From Sycobia sp. Sy_11 (Eukaryota > Arthropoda > Insecta > Hymenoptera > Epichrysomallidae): 64,000 nt of DNA. The stretch is taken from contig JACCIC010000021.1 in assembly GCA_018907035.1 (NCBI GenBank), positions 505,501-569,500 of the forward strand. Reading direction: 5' to 3'. Under the pieces are notes generated by a model. That model was not told the origin of the DNA. It saw nothing but the letters and a program-made list of their open reading frames with translations, and searched no databases. Shown in pieces: positions 25,701 through 36,937 of the stretch. The stretch's first letter is position 1. Each line of letters starts with the position of its first letter. A program made the translations under genes and the position numbers.

Positions 25701-27354
25701 CTTCGTTAATTTGGTTATCCTGTAGTCGCAATTCTCGCAGTTTTTCCAGTCTTGAAAAGGTGCCAACTTGGAGTTCGTGAATTCTGTTGCCATCAAACGA
25801 TAAAGACGTTAGATTAAAGCCGTATTCGAAGAAATCTACAGGCACCTTTTCAATGTAATTGTTGCTCAAGTGTAATTGCTCAAGTTGTCTTAAATTTGCT
25901 AGACCTCTGCTATCAATCCTTCGTATTGCATTTTGTTGGAAGTATGCCACGGTTAAACTAACGCTCCCATTAAATGCTTCACTTGGAATTTCTAGAATGT
26001 TGTTTTCCGCCAAGTACAATTCTCTTAATTCGGGCAAGCCCGTGAAAACGCCTCCTATGTAATGTATATGATTGTGGCTAAGTTCAATTGTGCGCAAGCG
26101 TTTGTTGGTTTTGAATGTAGTTGCGTCAAGGAAGACAATTTTGTTATGGCTAAGATCGATCGATTCGAGTTCTTTTAATGATATAAAGGCATTCTTGTCG
26201 ACGTCTTCAATATTATTGTAATAAAGCGAGAGCGTCTCCAATAATGGACAAGGCCTAAAGCAGTCCTCGCCGAGTTTATCAAAATTATTACTGCTTAAAT
26301 CTAACGTGAGTAAGGAGCTTAACAACGAGTATCCGTCATTAGGCAATTCCGAAATTTCGTTCCAAGCGAGCCTCAAGGAATATAGACCCTCCAGTCTTCG
26401 TAGAGACGTCATTGGAAAAAGTTTAAGTTTATTCTCTGTGAGATCTAGATCGGTTAAGTAATCTTCTAGACCAGCAAATGCATATTCGGATATTTTTGAT
26501 ATTTGATTTCCTTTAAGGCCCAGCTTCATTAGCTTCAGGCCGTAAAAACAATATGATGAGAGATCTTGAATTAGATTGGCCTCCAAATCCAAAACCGTTA
26601 ACTTGTGGAGTTCCGCCAGTGCCTTTTGTGGAACTTGAGTTAATCGCCCCGACATCAATGCCAAAGACTCTAGGCTATTCTTGATGTTCTTAAATGCCGT
26701 TTCACTAATGTCACGTAGCGACGAATGAGATATTTGCAAATGCCTAATCTGTGAGCCTGCAGGAAATGAGCTCTCTCTTAATTCTTCTATGGCTTTGTCT
26801 AATTCGTATACACTGAGCGATTGTACAATTGTGTCTTCCTCTGCAATGAAATAATAATATAAATTTATTAACGTCGATTGAAAGAGACACTTATAGAGAT
26901 AAAAATGTGGTTATACTGTTTTATTTTTAATGATATATATAAAATAAATCTATTTTTATTTTAATTGCTTTTGTTAATAAGAGTTGCATTTAGAAAAGCA
27001 AATAATATAGAATCTATCAGAAATTATTCCTTCAGTAAGGCCTACGGGATTATCCTAATTAAAGGAAAATAAATTATCTATAAGACGAAATGAATCACCT
27101 GTTGAATTCATGACACCGATCAGAGTAGATTTCAGTGTATCCTCTGAAGCGCCCGCGCACTCGAGAAAAAGCCCATCCTCGAAGTTGTAACACGGACATC
27201 CGGGTATTAACTCGGAGGGAGGACATTCTGCAGACTGAGCGCTAATTTCGGGTAGGAAAGAGGACGAAATTAAGAGGAGGATGGGTATTGCATTAACGAG
27301 GCAACGTGCCTGGAAGCGCGCCCGTTTCTCGTCCCTCTGCAAATCTTGCGTCAT
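21406..27354 (-). CDS. atk: Artichoke-like leucine-rich-repeat transmembrane receptor, four coding exons
   Basis: The gene is spliced from 27354-27099, 26840-23751, 23420-23083 and 21951-21406. Exon lengths of 256, 3090, 338 and 546 nt give 1409 codons plus TAG. Every junction is GT-AG and keeps frame (phases 1, 1, 0); the introns are about 258, 330 and 1131 bp. Domain order: signal peptide core at about residues 19-40, N-terminal Cys cap (C44, C53, C55, C66), about 40 LRRs of roughly 24 residues (about 116-1115), C-terminal Cys cap (C1121, C1123, C1163, C1183), FN3-like domain (about 1189-1262), transmembrane helix (about 1331-1353) and a basic-start cytoplasmic tail. The start has A at -3 and an in-frame TGA four codons upstream. 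Drosophila artichoke is an extracellular LRR protein needed for ciliated sensory organs. Chaoptin is the main alternative, but it is GPI-anchored and lacks this FN3-TM-tail end. The architecture is certain; the atk name rests on recalled similarity (about 0.65). Confidence 0.93.
22718..22764. repeat. (TA)n microsatellite inside atk intron 3
   Basis: Perfect TA dinucleotides in the last intron, the only long array inside the gene. Confidence 0.95.
23083..23420 (-). CDS. atk: atk coding exon 3: LRR C-terminal cap and first half of FN3 domain
   Basis: The acceptor CCACGGCAG leads into ENPLNCGCESQELWEWL, a standard LRRCT start (NPxxCxCxxxxLxxWL). Cys at 1121, 1123, 1163 and 1183 complete the cap, with a glycine-rich insert at about 1140-1159. 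An FN3-like beginning follows: a strand ending in VLVSW, then GYQVAYHAL. The donor GAA/GTAAGT leaves phase 0, so the FN3 fold continues in the next exon. Confidence 0.92.
23751..26840 (-). CDS. atk: atk coding exon 2: leucine-rich-repeat array
   Basis: The acceptor TTTCATTGCAG precedes GAGGAAGACAC, and the exon runs 1029 full codons with no stop. Consecutive repeats follow the pattern LxxLxLxxNxLxxLxxxxFxxLxxL (for example LDLSHNRI and LYLTNNSI), about 40 in all, filling nearly the whole exon. Having the whole LRR array in one large exon resembles other insect LRR receptors. Codons here are AT-rich at third positions, unlike the last exon. The donor reads GAAG/GTAATC. Confidence 0.95.
27099..27354 (-). 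CDS. atk: atk coding exon 1: signal peptide and LRR N-terminal cap
   Basis: This exon has 85 codons plus one base. A basic 18-residue leader precedes the hydrophobic stretch AIPILLLISSSFL and a likely cleavage region near SAQSA. The mature protein then starts with a Cys cap spaced C-x8-C-x-C-x10-C, typical of LRRNT. A sequon NST lies at residues 83-85. The donor reads ACAG/GTGATT. The long charged n-region is slightly unusual for a signal peptide, so a signal anchor is not fully excluded. Confidence 0.9.
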
Positions 27355-27412
27355 CGTGGCGTCACATCACATCCGGCCCGAGCAATATCAGATTTAAATT
27401 CCAGCCTCGCAC
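27355..27412 (-). promoter_or_regulatory. atk: Probable spliced 5' leader of atk with two start-stop uORFs
   Basis: On the minus strand TGTGTTTCAG ends at 27413, a plausible splice acceptor. The leader exon would then begin at 27412, with the promoter and first exon further upstream at an unknown distance. Just before the main ATG the leader holds ATGTGATGTGA (27372-27362): two AUG-UGA units overlapping by one base. The first is in frame with the main ORF and supplies its in-frame upstream stop. No TATA box or initiator was identified. Confidence 0.5.
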
Positions 27413-29212
27413 CTGAAACACACAATTTTTCGGCATGCTTATTGATAGTTTTTAATTATATCGATTAATAATTTACATGGTAATTTTTTATTTATACTAC
27501 ATAATTCACAATGAAGGTAGTAGTATGCATTTTGCCTTTAAGTTAGTTATTGCTTATATGTGAAAATAACATTAACAAGATAGGTGGAGTGTTTTTGTAA
27601 AACTATGGGTTTGCGACGTATAAGGGGAATACTTACTAATGGATTTCGTTCAATATTTATTAATTGTAAATGTTCAATTCATGGAACTGTAAGAGCTAAT
27701 TTAAGTACAACAATCCGGTCAAGCATTTACTTATCAGGACCACCTGTGGACTAATAGTGGTAACAGTTAATCTAGTATATTGAGTTGATATGATATTGTC
27801 TGTAAAGCATCCGCTGTCGTTAGAGGAAATCTAAATAGAGTATGCGATGGATTGCACGATGGTATAATTAATAATAATATACAGCGTTGCAGCACATGTT
27901 TATTTTAGGCTGACAAAAACGTAATTTATGGCATGATGAAAGAGGAATGACAGCATTGAAAGGGATTTTAGAAGCTCTGTTAATTGAAATTTACAATTGT
28001 ATGCGCTGTTTTCTTGATTGAAATACGCGGAAGACTTTAAGATCCTTTCTCGGTTGATAACGAAAATAGGTTAATGCAGTGATGGAAAATTACCGCACTC
28101 GGGCGTACTCCAGAAATTTACTCTTTGTCTTCCCTTGTGGGAAATAATACGGAGACCTAGTAGCAAATGATTTTGTCGACATTCTTTGCATTCCCGTCAC
28201 GGTTAACATGAAAGCACTTTAAGATCATTCTATCATTTTCCCTAGTTTTCTGAGTTTTTAAGTTTCATTAAATTCTCCTTAATTGCATACAAGTTACAAC
28301 TAATAGTCTAACTTTTAAGAATAAGCAATAATATCAAGTGTAAAAAGTTAAGCGCGCTCCGAGCAAGTATATAACTTTGTATGTAAACTGGAAATACTTC
28401 GTTTTAATAGATGCGAACTTAACATAGTTACATTGTTTAGTGTTGCACTTAAAAGGATTTATCTATATTATTATTTTTTATGTGTCAAAAAATATTAATA
28501 GAGCATTCCGTAGATATTTTATACTGTTCATTTTTAATATTAGTCAGTAGTAATTGTCCGGCATAGTTAAATTTTTATAAAAAATAGCAAAATGTATGAA
28601 TTGCTGTTCTTAAATAGCAATTGTAAAGTTATTTATGAGTGCTCTGGAAACTGGCTTCTAGCGGAAAATTTTGAGAGTGAAAGCGTTATTTATTGATCCG
28701 ATTCTGCGTCATTTTTTAACATTGTTGTATTTTTTTTAAAGCTGTCACTTTGAGGTATAATGGATAACCCGTTATTATATTATTATTATTATTTTTATAT
28801 TTTAATCGATGAAAGATAAGTATTGTATATTTGTCTATTTAAGAATTTTCGTACAAAGAAGACATTGAAAAAAAAACTATAAAGAATACCAAAAAGAGTT
28901 AAATTTGAAATCTTTCGTGGAGCGCAACAATGTCATGCATATGAACTAATTTCCTAATGTCTCTTATGTGCAAATGAATGGATTCAAACTATAAAATGTC
29001 GAATTGGTTCATTTTCCTTCTATCATAAAATTCAACGGCCTGCCTCAGGTAAAACATTTTAGCGCTCTATTAAAAATTTAATTCATTGTACAAGCATATA
29101 GTAGTGCTTTAAAAAAATTTCCTTAATCTATTCCCAATCAATAGTTCGCTATACGCACTCTTGTCCAAACTCCGGTGCGAATATCCGCCAAGTTTACGTT
29201 AATAAACAAGCT

Positions 29213-29214
<2 letters not shown>
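27413..29214. other. AT-rich non-coding upstream of atk leader
   Basis: No repeat array and no open frame worth calling. It may be part of a long 5' intron of atk or intergenic. Confidence 0.5.

Positions 29215-29251
<37 letters not shown>
29215..29251. repeat. (AT)n microsatellite
   Basis: Perfect AT dinucleotides. Confidence 0.95.
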
Positions 29252-29252
<1 letters not shown>

Positions 29253-29408
29253 CAATAGTATAAGCCAATGATTTCTGCGCGCAAAAATAAAACGATCGTA
29301 ACGAACGTCACGATGCACTTTATAGGCGCGGACGACATAAATCGCCAGGAGGATATGAAACGTCGCGATACCTTTCAAGCCACGTTGCACAGAACGAGCT
29401 TTAGTAAA

Positions 29409-29433
29409 TAATAATAATGATAACAACAACAAT

Positions 29434-29525
<92 letters not shown>

Positions 29526-29549
29526 AATAATAATAATAATAATAATAAG
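29409..29549. repeat. Trinucleotide array (AAC)n flanked by (AAT)n
   Basis: About 140 bp: AAT units on both ends and about 35 AAC units between, with one slip (CAAAACAAC) in the middle. Confidence 0.95.
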
Positions 29550-29778
29550 GAAATGAAAACGAAAGGAACTATTGTCGGAGTACACGTATGTTGTCATATA
29601 TTACATATTTATATCTAATATTACTATTAGATACTCAAGATCCGAGAAAGAGAGGAGGGAAGAGATAACGAATCGCGTTCGAAATAAATTACACCAATTA
29701 AGCTTCCGTTGCGCTATCGCAGATCCATTATGAAAATGTTCCGCTGCTTCTGTAAAAGGGGGGTGATGCGGAGGAAAT

Positions 29779-29781
<3 letters not shown>

Positions 29782-29875
<94 letters not shown>
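29782..29875. repeat. Compound (CT)n-(AT)n array
   Basis: About 23 CT units join directly to about 23 AT units. Confidence 0.95.
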
Positions 29876-29876
<1 letters not shown>

Positions 29877-30901
29877 CTTTCTCTATCCTCCAGCTATTTT
29901 ACGAGCGTCGATTTCTGCATGTAATAACGATTTCATCTTCGTTTTTCGCTCTATCGTCTTGGTAAACTTATATAATTCGGAAAAAATCCAGATAAGATTA
30001 AGCTTTCTCATACAGTGTGCGGCCGCGGCAGAGCGTAGAATGTCCAGGCGTCTATAAATTAATCATTATCGAGAACGAGTCGAAGGCTGGATCTATAAAA
30101 TTTTAATAAAAAGTTTTCTGACTCGCAATCTCGATAAGTTCTAAGGTATAATTGTAGCAGTGAATAATTATGTATCAGCTACATGTCATCGTCAATCAGA
30201 TTTTCATTTTATTAATAAGACATGAAAAACCATCGCGACTAAAAATCCTTTACATAATTCCTGCGAAGCACGAGATTACTATTCTGTTTTTTGATCATTG
30301 TAATAAAGCTGTCTCGAAATAATATTAAATTTAATTACATATTATTCCCAAAGCTCGCTAGAGCGCTAGTTGTCTTCGTGCACGTTCAAATTTTACAACT
30401 ATCCCATAATTAATGAGTTTCATTTCTATAGTGCAAGCTTTGTTATACTGCAAATTGCTTTAACAAGCAATTATGGTTTAATAAGAGAGCAATGCGTAAA
30501 ATAAATAATTTGTAAGATTTATTTGCTTCGTTAATGGTCTGTTGTTCATCGAGTACTGGAATTCCAAATTTTGGATATTGCTTCATACTTTTTCAGTAAA
30601 ATCAAGTACTGATACACATGTACAATTTGATATCTTCTTTGATCGTCATTTACTGTTACATTCGCCTTAAAAAGCACATAATACCGTTTGTAATGGAATT
30701 TCCTAACGCGATAGCTTCGCCCCACGTTTCCATGGCAACGCGCTGCTCCTGCGTGGCCGCGGCAATTATAATCGCGCTTAAAGCCACGTGTAAATTAGAA
30801 ATGGAGCTAGGAAAAGTTATGATAAGGTCCCTTTAGCAACGCGTCGCCGCGATCGGCTACCGAGCGCTCGATGAGCGATGGGGATGTGGCGGCACTAATG
30901 G

Positions 30902-30906
<5 letters not shown>
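29876..30906. other. Non-coding stretch
   Basis: Plain AT-rich DNA; nothing recognised. Confidence 0.55.

Positions 30907-30952
<46 letters not shown>
30907..30952. repeat. (AT)n microsatellite
   Basis: Perfect. Confidence 0.95.
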
Positions 30953-30955
<3 letters not shown>

Positions 30956-31107
30956 GGCTAAGTTTTATATATATTATATATATCGCATAGTTGCCATATG
31001 TGCAGCACAACCTTTCGGCTTTTTGCTCGCGTACACCCCCGCGGGCGTTCGCCGAAAAAGTCAAAGGGAATACTCGGTGCGGGTGCTTAAAAATGAATGA
31101 ACCCCGG

Positions 31108-31110
<3 letters not shown>

Positions 31111-31140
<30 letters not shown>
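31111..31140. repeat. (AT)n microsatellite
   Basis: Perfect, 15 units. Confidence 0.95.
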
Positions 31141-31144
<4 letters not shown>

Positions 31145-31329
31145 ACGCAGCACCTGGGGTCGCCTTATATGGCCACCACGACGCACGCCCGAGCTGTATG
31201 TTTTGAGTAATTCGGGTTACGCCTCTCGCCGCCATCCCCCCCCTACCCATCACTTTCACGGCGACACTTGTAGCTTATAACGTAGAGTCGTCCCGACGAC
31301 CGACGTGATTTGAATACGAGGGTTAATTC

Positions 31330-31334
<5 letters not shown>

Positions 31335-31398
<64 letters not shown>
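31335..31398. repeat. (AC)n microsatellite
   Basis: Perfect, about 32 units; followed by TGTATATACATACA. Confidence 0.95.
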
Positions 31399-31402
<4 letters not shown>

Positions 31403-31471
31403 TATACATACAGATATATGTAGATTCATAGCCTTACATACATACGTGCATCCATGCACATACCATTCGCA

Positions 31472-31473
<2 letters not shown>

Positions 31474-31520
<47 letters not shown>
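31474..31520. repeat. (TA)n microsatellite
   Basis: Perfect. Confidence 0.95.
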
Positions 31521-31523
<3 letters not shown>

Positions 31524-32076
31524 CAAAGGTGAAGGGAAAAGCGGAAAAAGAATTCAGTGCTTCTGATTTGCGTAAATATATATACCGGTCCGTGAAAGGT
31601 GATGGCTTATAACCTTTCGCCCTATACCGAGGGTTACATATACTGTTCAATTTTCGTGGAAAGGAATTTGATTTTTTTTATCCATTTCTTTTTTCTTTCT
31701 TTTCAATTTTTATTAAGCACCGAAAGCAAAGATTTCAGATGATTTTTTTCTCTTACAACCGCAGCTCGGGGTTTTATCGAGCCTCGTACTTGAACAACGT
31801 TATCGATTTATGTATAATATTCGGGGCGTTCAGATAAGTTATATCTTTGAGGTGGTTTAAAAAAAGAATGCAGTGTGATGAATTAAAATTGATAACTATT
31901 TCTAATTATTCTCTTTATTATGGTAGATAGATAAAGTAGAAAGCCAGATCTAACAATTATTACTGATGCTTTTTTTCATTTTGTTCCATTCAGAAATTAT
32001 TTATTAACAACGTACTACTTTATTATTTTTGTTTTTTAATATTTACTAAATATTGGAATATAGTAGTTTATAGTTA

Positions 32077-32080
<4 letters not shown>
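31521..32080. other. Non-coding stretch
   Basis: AT-rich; nothing recognised. Confidence 0.55.

Positions 32081-32132
<52 letters not shown>
32081..32132. repeat. (TA)n microsatellite
   Basis: Perfect. Confidence 0.95.
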
Positions 32133-32134
<2 letters not shown>

Positions 32135-32423
32135 GTATAAAGAAATGCAGATTTGTTATAAATAAATGCTATAAATAAATGCATATTAAATTATTACGCA
32201 TAATTTTACAAGATTACATATATTGCATTTCTATCGCCCGAAATTTTCAAAGCTACCTCTAAAAAACTAATTAGTATTATTGAATGAAGCCCTTCGTTCC
32301 TTTCGCGAGTCCCCCCTTTCGACGTGTGGTAATTTGGCAAATTAAGCGCGTTACGCTCTAAAAGCATTCCCCTCCGATCCGGCCGGCCTTCCTCCCTTCT
32401 TCGCAGCGCTCACTGGCGTACCC

Positions 32424-32429
<6 letters not shown>

Positions 32430-32475
<46 letters not shown>
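32430..32475. repeat. (TA)n microsatellite
   Basis: Perfect. Confidence 0.95.
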
Positions 32476-32483
<8 letters not shown>

Positions 32484-32639
32484 TAAAGTTTTCGTAATTT
32501 CGCACAGCCGTCTCTGATGAATACAGACATATATGCATTAGGTAAAAAAGACAATTATTCCACCCCGTCTGGACACCAGACGCACCCACACATCCCATAG
32601 CCTCGAAAAGCTCGTACGCGCGCCTATTAGTCAAATCCT

Positions 32640-33140
32640 TCGAATGGCTGGTCGCCGGGGAGGGGTCGGGGTGTGCCCGGTCGAGCTTTCATTAGTCCAA
32701 GAGGTAGCATTCGCCGTCGCTGGCGCGCATCCCCTTCGAGTGCTCGAGGGGCCGATGCGAGCGGTCAACGCGCGCGAAACGAAACGCGGCCGACGGCAGG
32801 GAGGAGGGGGCTGTATCGCTCCGTCGACGCGTCCCCCCCTCCCCCACCGCCGCCAAGCCCGCTACGACCGCGGGCGCACCGTTCGCGCGCGAGTCGCGCT
32901 GTTCGCGCGTATTAGAACGCGGCAGGAGCTGGCAGGAGTTGACGAGCGCGGCGGCGGGTCGGCGCGAGGGGGGGTGGGTGGGTGGGATCGTATTGACAGA
33001 CTCGTCGCCAACGCGTGCACGTGTATGCGCGCGTAGCAGGGGAGCAGGAGCGCGAAGCTACGCGCGCATAGGATGTCAGCGGATAGCGCGTTACCCGCCG
33101 AATCCCTACCGAGGTGGGAAAACTTGACGCGATCGCGCCT
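32640..33140. other. CpG-dense GC-rich block, no supported gene
   Basis: This stretch is very rich in CG dinucleotides and carries the quadruplex motif. Overlapping frames on both strands stay open because of GC content, but none shows a domain or natural amino-acid composition. It could be a promoter or CpG-island-like element of a gene outside view. Confidence 0.4.
32968..32986 (+). other. G-quadruplex motif with single-base loops
   Basis: Seven G, then T, GGG, T, GGG, T, GGG: four G-tracts with three one-nucleotide T loops, the pattern of the most stable parallel quadruplexes. It lies in a CpG-dense block (about 32640-33140). Confidence 0.7.
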
Positions 33141-33237
33141 GCGCGCGTCAGCCCCGGCTTCTGTATAATATACGTATATATGCGCACAGCTATAGGTGTC
33201 GAGATCCGGTCGCTACGTTGCCGCGCCTCGCGAATCT

Positions 33238-33263
33238 CTCCTCCTCCTCCTCCTCCTCCTCCT
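33238..33263. repeat. (CTC)n trinucleotide repeat
   Basis: About eight CTC units with a pyrimidine-rich flank to 33310. Confidence 0.85.
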
Positions 33264-34890
33264 CTTCCCCTCTCTATTTCTATGTCTCCCTCCTCGACCT
33301 TTTTTTCCGTTTCAAATTGAATGCGGGCCCGCGTCGGTGCGGGAGCCGTGTGAGGAATTCAATTCCTCGGCCTCGTTCGTTTCTCACGGGACTCGGAGGC
33401 CCTAGAAAAAATCTTTACATATATAGGTACACGTGCAATTGTCGCCGACTTTTACGGGGCTCCATTCTGCCTCCCTCTGCTCCCCGTATACGATGCGGGT
33501 GCGCGCGCGCGTCTTACGCTTTTCTTTAACTCGCACTGTCGTCCCTTACAGGTACATGCGAGCTCAGCGATAACTGACTTTTTTATTTCTTTCTTTTCTT
33601 TTCTTTTCTTATTTTTTTCTTGAATTCGCTACAATCGTCTCGACCCTTTTATTGCACACCTTTCACCATTCCTATAATACACAGTTTCATTCGAACGCTG
33701 AGCGTGTATATTAATGCGAGCCCAAAAGTTATCGAGCGAACTAAGTGTATATATGCGTATATATATATATATAAACCAAATGGTCAGAGCGCGGCGGAAG
33801 AGTTTTTGCAAGCCGCGCCGCGGGAATAAGTTGCCCGAGCGTATATTATACACCCGAGTGTTTATAATACTTAATGCTAAAATGATCGCCGTTTGAAAGT
33901 TCGTTAGGAAGTTTCTCTTAATGATCGGCCGAGTGCTGCGCGATTAAATTTTCGACACGGGGTGAATGCGCAGAATTTTTTTTAAGGGGATCACCGTCCC
34001 CATATATATATAGTTGCTTTAGCTGCTATTCGGCATTAAATAAAACTAAGGGAGAAGTTATAATGTAAATTCTAATTAAATTGCAAAAAACATTTGTGTA
34101 AACATTATTACTGGGTTGAAATATATATTTAACACTCCTTTGGAGATTATTTAGCTCAATCAACGAAGTTTTTTATTTAGTAGATTATTTATTCAACGAG
34201 ACGAACATATTCGAAACAAAAGTAAACTGCTCGAAATGATAAGAATACATATAAAATTTTGTTTTTTCCGTTAATTCGAATTGCACGACGTATAAATTTT
34301 TTCCGCATAACAATAATATACCGATTTTGATTGCATTTCCTTCTTTTTTTTTTACAGGAAATTCAAATTACGTCCTTGTCAGCTCATAAAATATTCGCTG
34401 CAGGTATTACATACAATTTGAATGCATGAAATTTTATATGTGCATAGGTAATTTTTCAAAGGTTCATCTGTATATTTATATGCGCGCGTGCACGCGTTTC
34501 AGGTCTATCAGTGTTTTATAACTTTTAGTAATCATATACTAACGCTTTTAAAGGGATGTAATAATAGTTTTATTTAATAACCTTGTAAATATTAAATTTT
34601 TGTTGGAATATCCTGAATAAATCAAATTTATATTTTTGCCTATAAAGTGAGGGAGATAATTTTTTTTTTTCAGGAAAACCTCGTACCGATATTTCGAATA
34701 TTTTTTACGCAAACGAGAAAATTTATTCAACTCCTTATAAAGTGTATCTCAACAGCCCGTTAAATTTACATCGTGATAAATAATAAGACAGTTTAAACAA
34801 TGACAGTGCCTCATAATTGTGATTATTTCTCACAAATATTCCCAACCTATAAAAATCAATAAGGAAATCGTTAATAATCTATTAATAATT

Positions 34891-34925
<35 letters not shown>

Positions 34926-35000
34926 GTTGAAAGTAATATTAATTATTTCTTTAACAATAAGAATATTCAACCACGGGAAATTGAATTTGAATTTAATGAA
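33264..35000. other. Non-coding stretch
   Basis: GC-rich to about 33500, then AT-rich; (TTTTC)n at about 33589-33613 and (AAT)n at about 34897-34920. The non-LTR remnant may begin within the last part. Confidence 0.5.
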
Positions 35001-36483
35001 AATTGTAAGATTCAATCAGATGAAACAGTACGTTTTCTAGGAGTTATTTTTCATCATGGTCTACGTTTTAAGCCTCAAACACATTATATAATTATATGTT
35101 CGAGCTATCATAGACTACGCATGCTTTAGATTTTTTCCAACTCGCAAAAACGTAATCAACAAATTGGAGCAAGTGTAAAATTTATGGCCATTAGAGCAGT
35201 GTCAGATCATCGTATCACAACCACCTGTCAACATCTTAGAGAATCAAAACTTCCATTCACTAAAAGTGTGTTTTGGTGCTTTATTTAAATAAAATTATGA
35301 GCAAAGGAAAATTCACCAGCGAGTGCTACTTAAAATACCTAACCAAATAAATCAATAAAATGTCTACAGTGCTCGAAACATGTATGATTGAAAGATTCTG
35401 AGCTTCGATACCCCTTTATAAGATTAAGTCATATTCGATATACGAAGACGAATATAAAGTTATATCAACAGTCATAATCTTTAACAGTGAACTAGGTGAT
35501 GCTTTCAAACTATCAAATTGCCCCAATAAAGAACTAAAAGTCCCGAAAACGCTTGCCAAATCTATACGGACGGGAGTAAAGACGTAAGTACGTCTACAGC
35601 TGGCTTAGCAGTATTCTGCCCTACATTGGAAATCGAAATTAAAAAAGAAAAAAGCTATATCCCCATACTTCTGTCTTTACAGCTGAGTGTATGGCAATCG
35701 ACGAGGCCTTAAACATAGGCTTAAGGAAACAGTGCCAGAAAATCTATATTTTTACGGAATCCTTAAGCGCTCTTAAAAATCTCCAAAAATGCATAATAGT
35801 AAATCCGTATATTCTCGAAAATAAAAAAAAATATTACGAAATAGTTGGAAAAAAGGCTCCACCATCGATCTCCAGTTCTACTGGAGATAGCCAGTCCCAC
35901 CGTGGCATAACGGGAAACGAGACGGTTCACCAACTGGCTAAAGAAGCAAAAAATAATGAACTTGAAAACATCAAAATCGAAATTCCGTTTACAGATCTAA
36001 AAGGAAAATTTCGGAAGCATATGATCGAAAGCTCAAAAAAATCTTGGAAATGAGTACGATTAAAGGTATTACATATTTTCAGGATTTCTACCGAAATACT
36101 AGAAAATCCGAGTTGTATAAATATAATATTTCTCGAGAGCTCATTGTATGTATAAATCGTTTAAGATCAAATCACTTGTGGTTTCTTTACATGGAGTCAA
36201 TATTACGACGAATAAATCTAAGTGTCTGAACTACGAGAAAGATATTAATCATGTGGTATGTCAGTCCATCCTTTACAATGACGAAAGGCGTAAGCTCATA
36301 CAGCGCCTATGAAAAATAAAAGTTTACCTTCCAATGAAAATATCAATTCTTCTTACAGAACCAAATGTAACTCTGTACCGTCATGTAATTCTTTTTCTAA
36401 GAAAATGTAATTTAAACGCGTAAAAGAATTTCGTGTAAAGCGCATTCATCTGTTTCAAGATTAAAAAGCTCAATAAAAAAAAT
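35001..36483 (+). pseudogene. Decayed 3' half of a non-LTR retrotransposon (RT end, RNase H, zinc knuckle)
   Basis: Reading through several frameshifts and stops on the plus strand gives: a reverse-transcriptase-end motif TVRFLGVIFHHGLRFKP (about 35025-35078), an RNase H start YTDGSK (35563-35580), then in another frame TAECMAIDEA, IFTESLSAL and SHRGITGNE (about 35680-35935), and last a C-terminal zinc-knuckle-like KCLNYEKDINHVVC (about 36210-36260). This order fits RNase H-bearing non-LTR elements of the I/Jockey/R1 type. Two expected catalytic Asp positions are replaced (TES where TDS is usual; ETVHQLAKEA where D usually precedes QLA). The 5' part, endonuclease and gag are absent; an A-rich end lies near 36475. 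Confidence 0.8.
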
Positions 36484-36664
36484 TCATTTCTTTATTTGGA
36501 ACCGTTGATCAATACCTATTGGATTAGAAACGAGCACATCGCCTCTTATACCAGCGTCAGCGCATCATCAGCAAAAAGCGAGCGGTAGAAAAAATCTCAC
36601 CTCCTACTTCCACGTCCCCGATGATGGTTTAATGGACGGAGATAGAAAAATGCCGTCGTCTTCG

Positions 36665-36668
<4 letters not shown>

Positions 36669-36713
<45 letters not shown>
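36669..36713. repeat. (TA)n microsatellite
   Basis: Perfect. Confidence 0.95.
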
Positions 36714-36718
<5 letters not shown>

Positions 36719-36886
36719 ACAGATAGAGAGAGAGAAACAGAGACAGAGCGATTGAAAGAAGCGCCTCCCAGATTTATTTTGCGAATTTCTCAGAGAACAA
36801 TGAAATCACTCGGCCCCGTGTCGCAGTTGCGCTTTCCCTCTACACTACACGAGATATCGGGCATGTACCACAAAAGCTCGCCACAA

Positions 36887-36889
<3 letters not shown>

Positions 36890-36930
<41 letters not shown>
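36890..36930. repeat. (TA)n microsatellite
   Basis: Perfect. Confidence 0.95.

Positions 36931-36937
<7 letters not shown>

Noticed and set aside
21406..27354. Toll-like or chaoptin identity for the LRR gene
   Set aside because: There is no TIR domain, so not Toll. It has an FN3-like domain, a membrane helix and a tail instead of a GPI signal, which fits chaoptin poorly.
29409..29549. Possible CRISPR-like array
   Set aside because: It is a plain trinucleotide microsatellite without spacers, in a eukaryotic genome.
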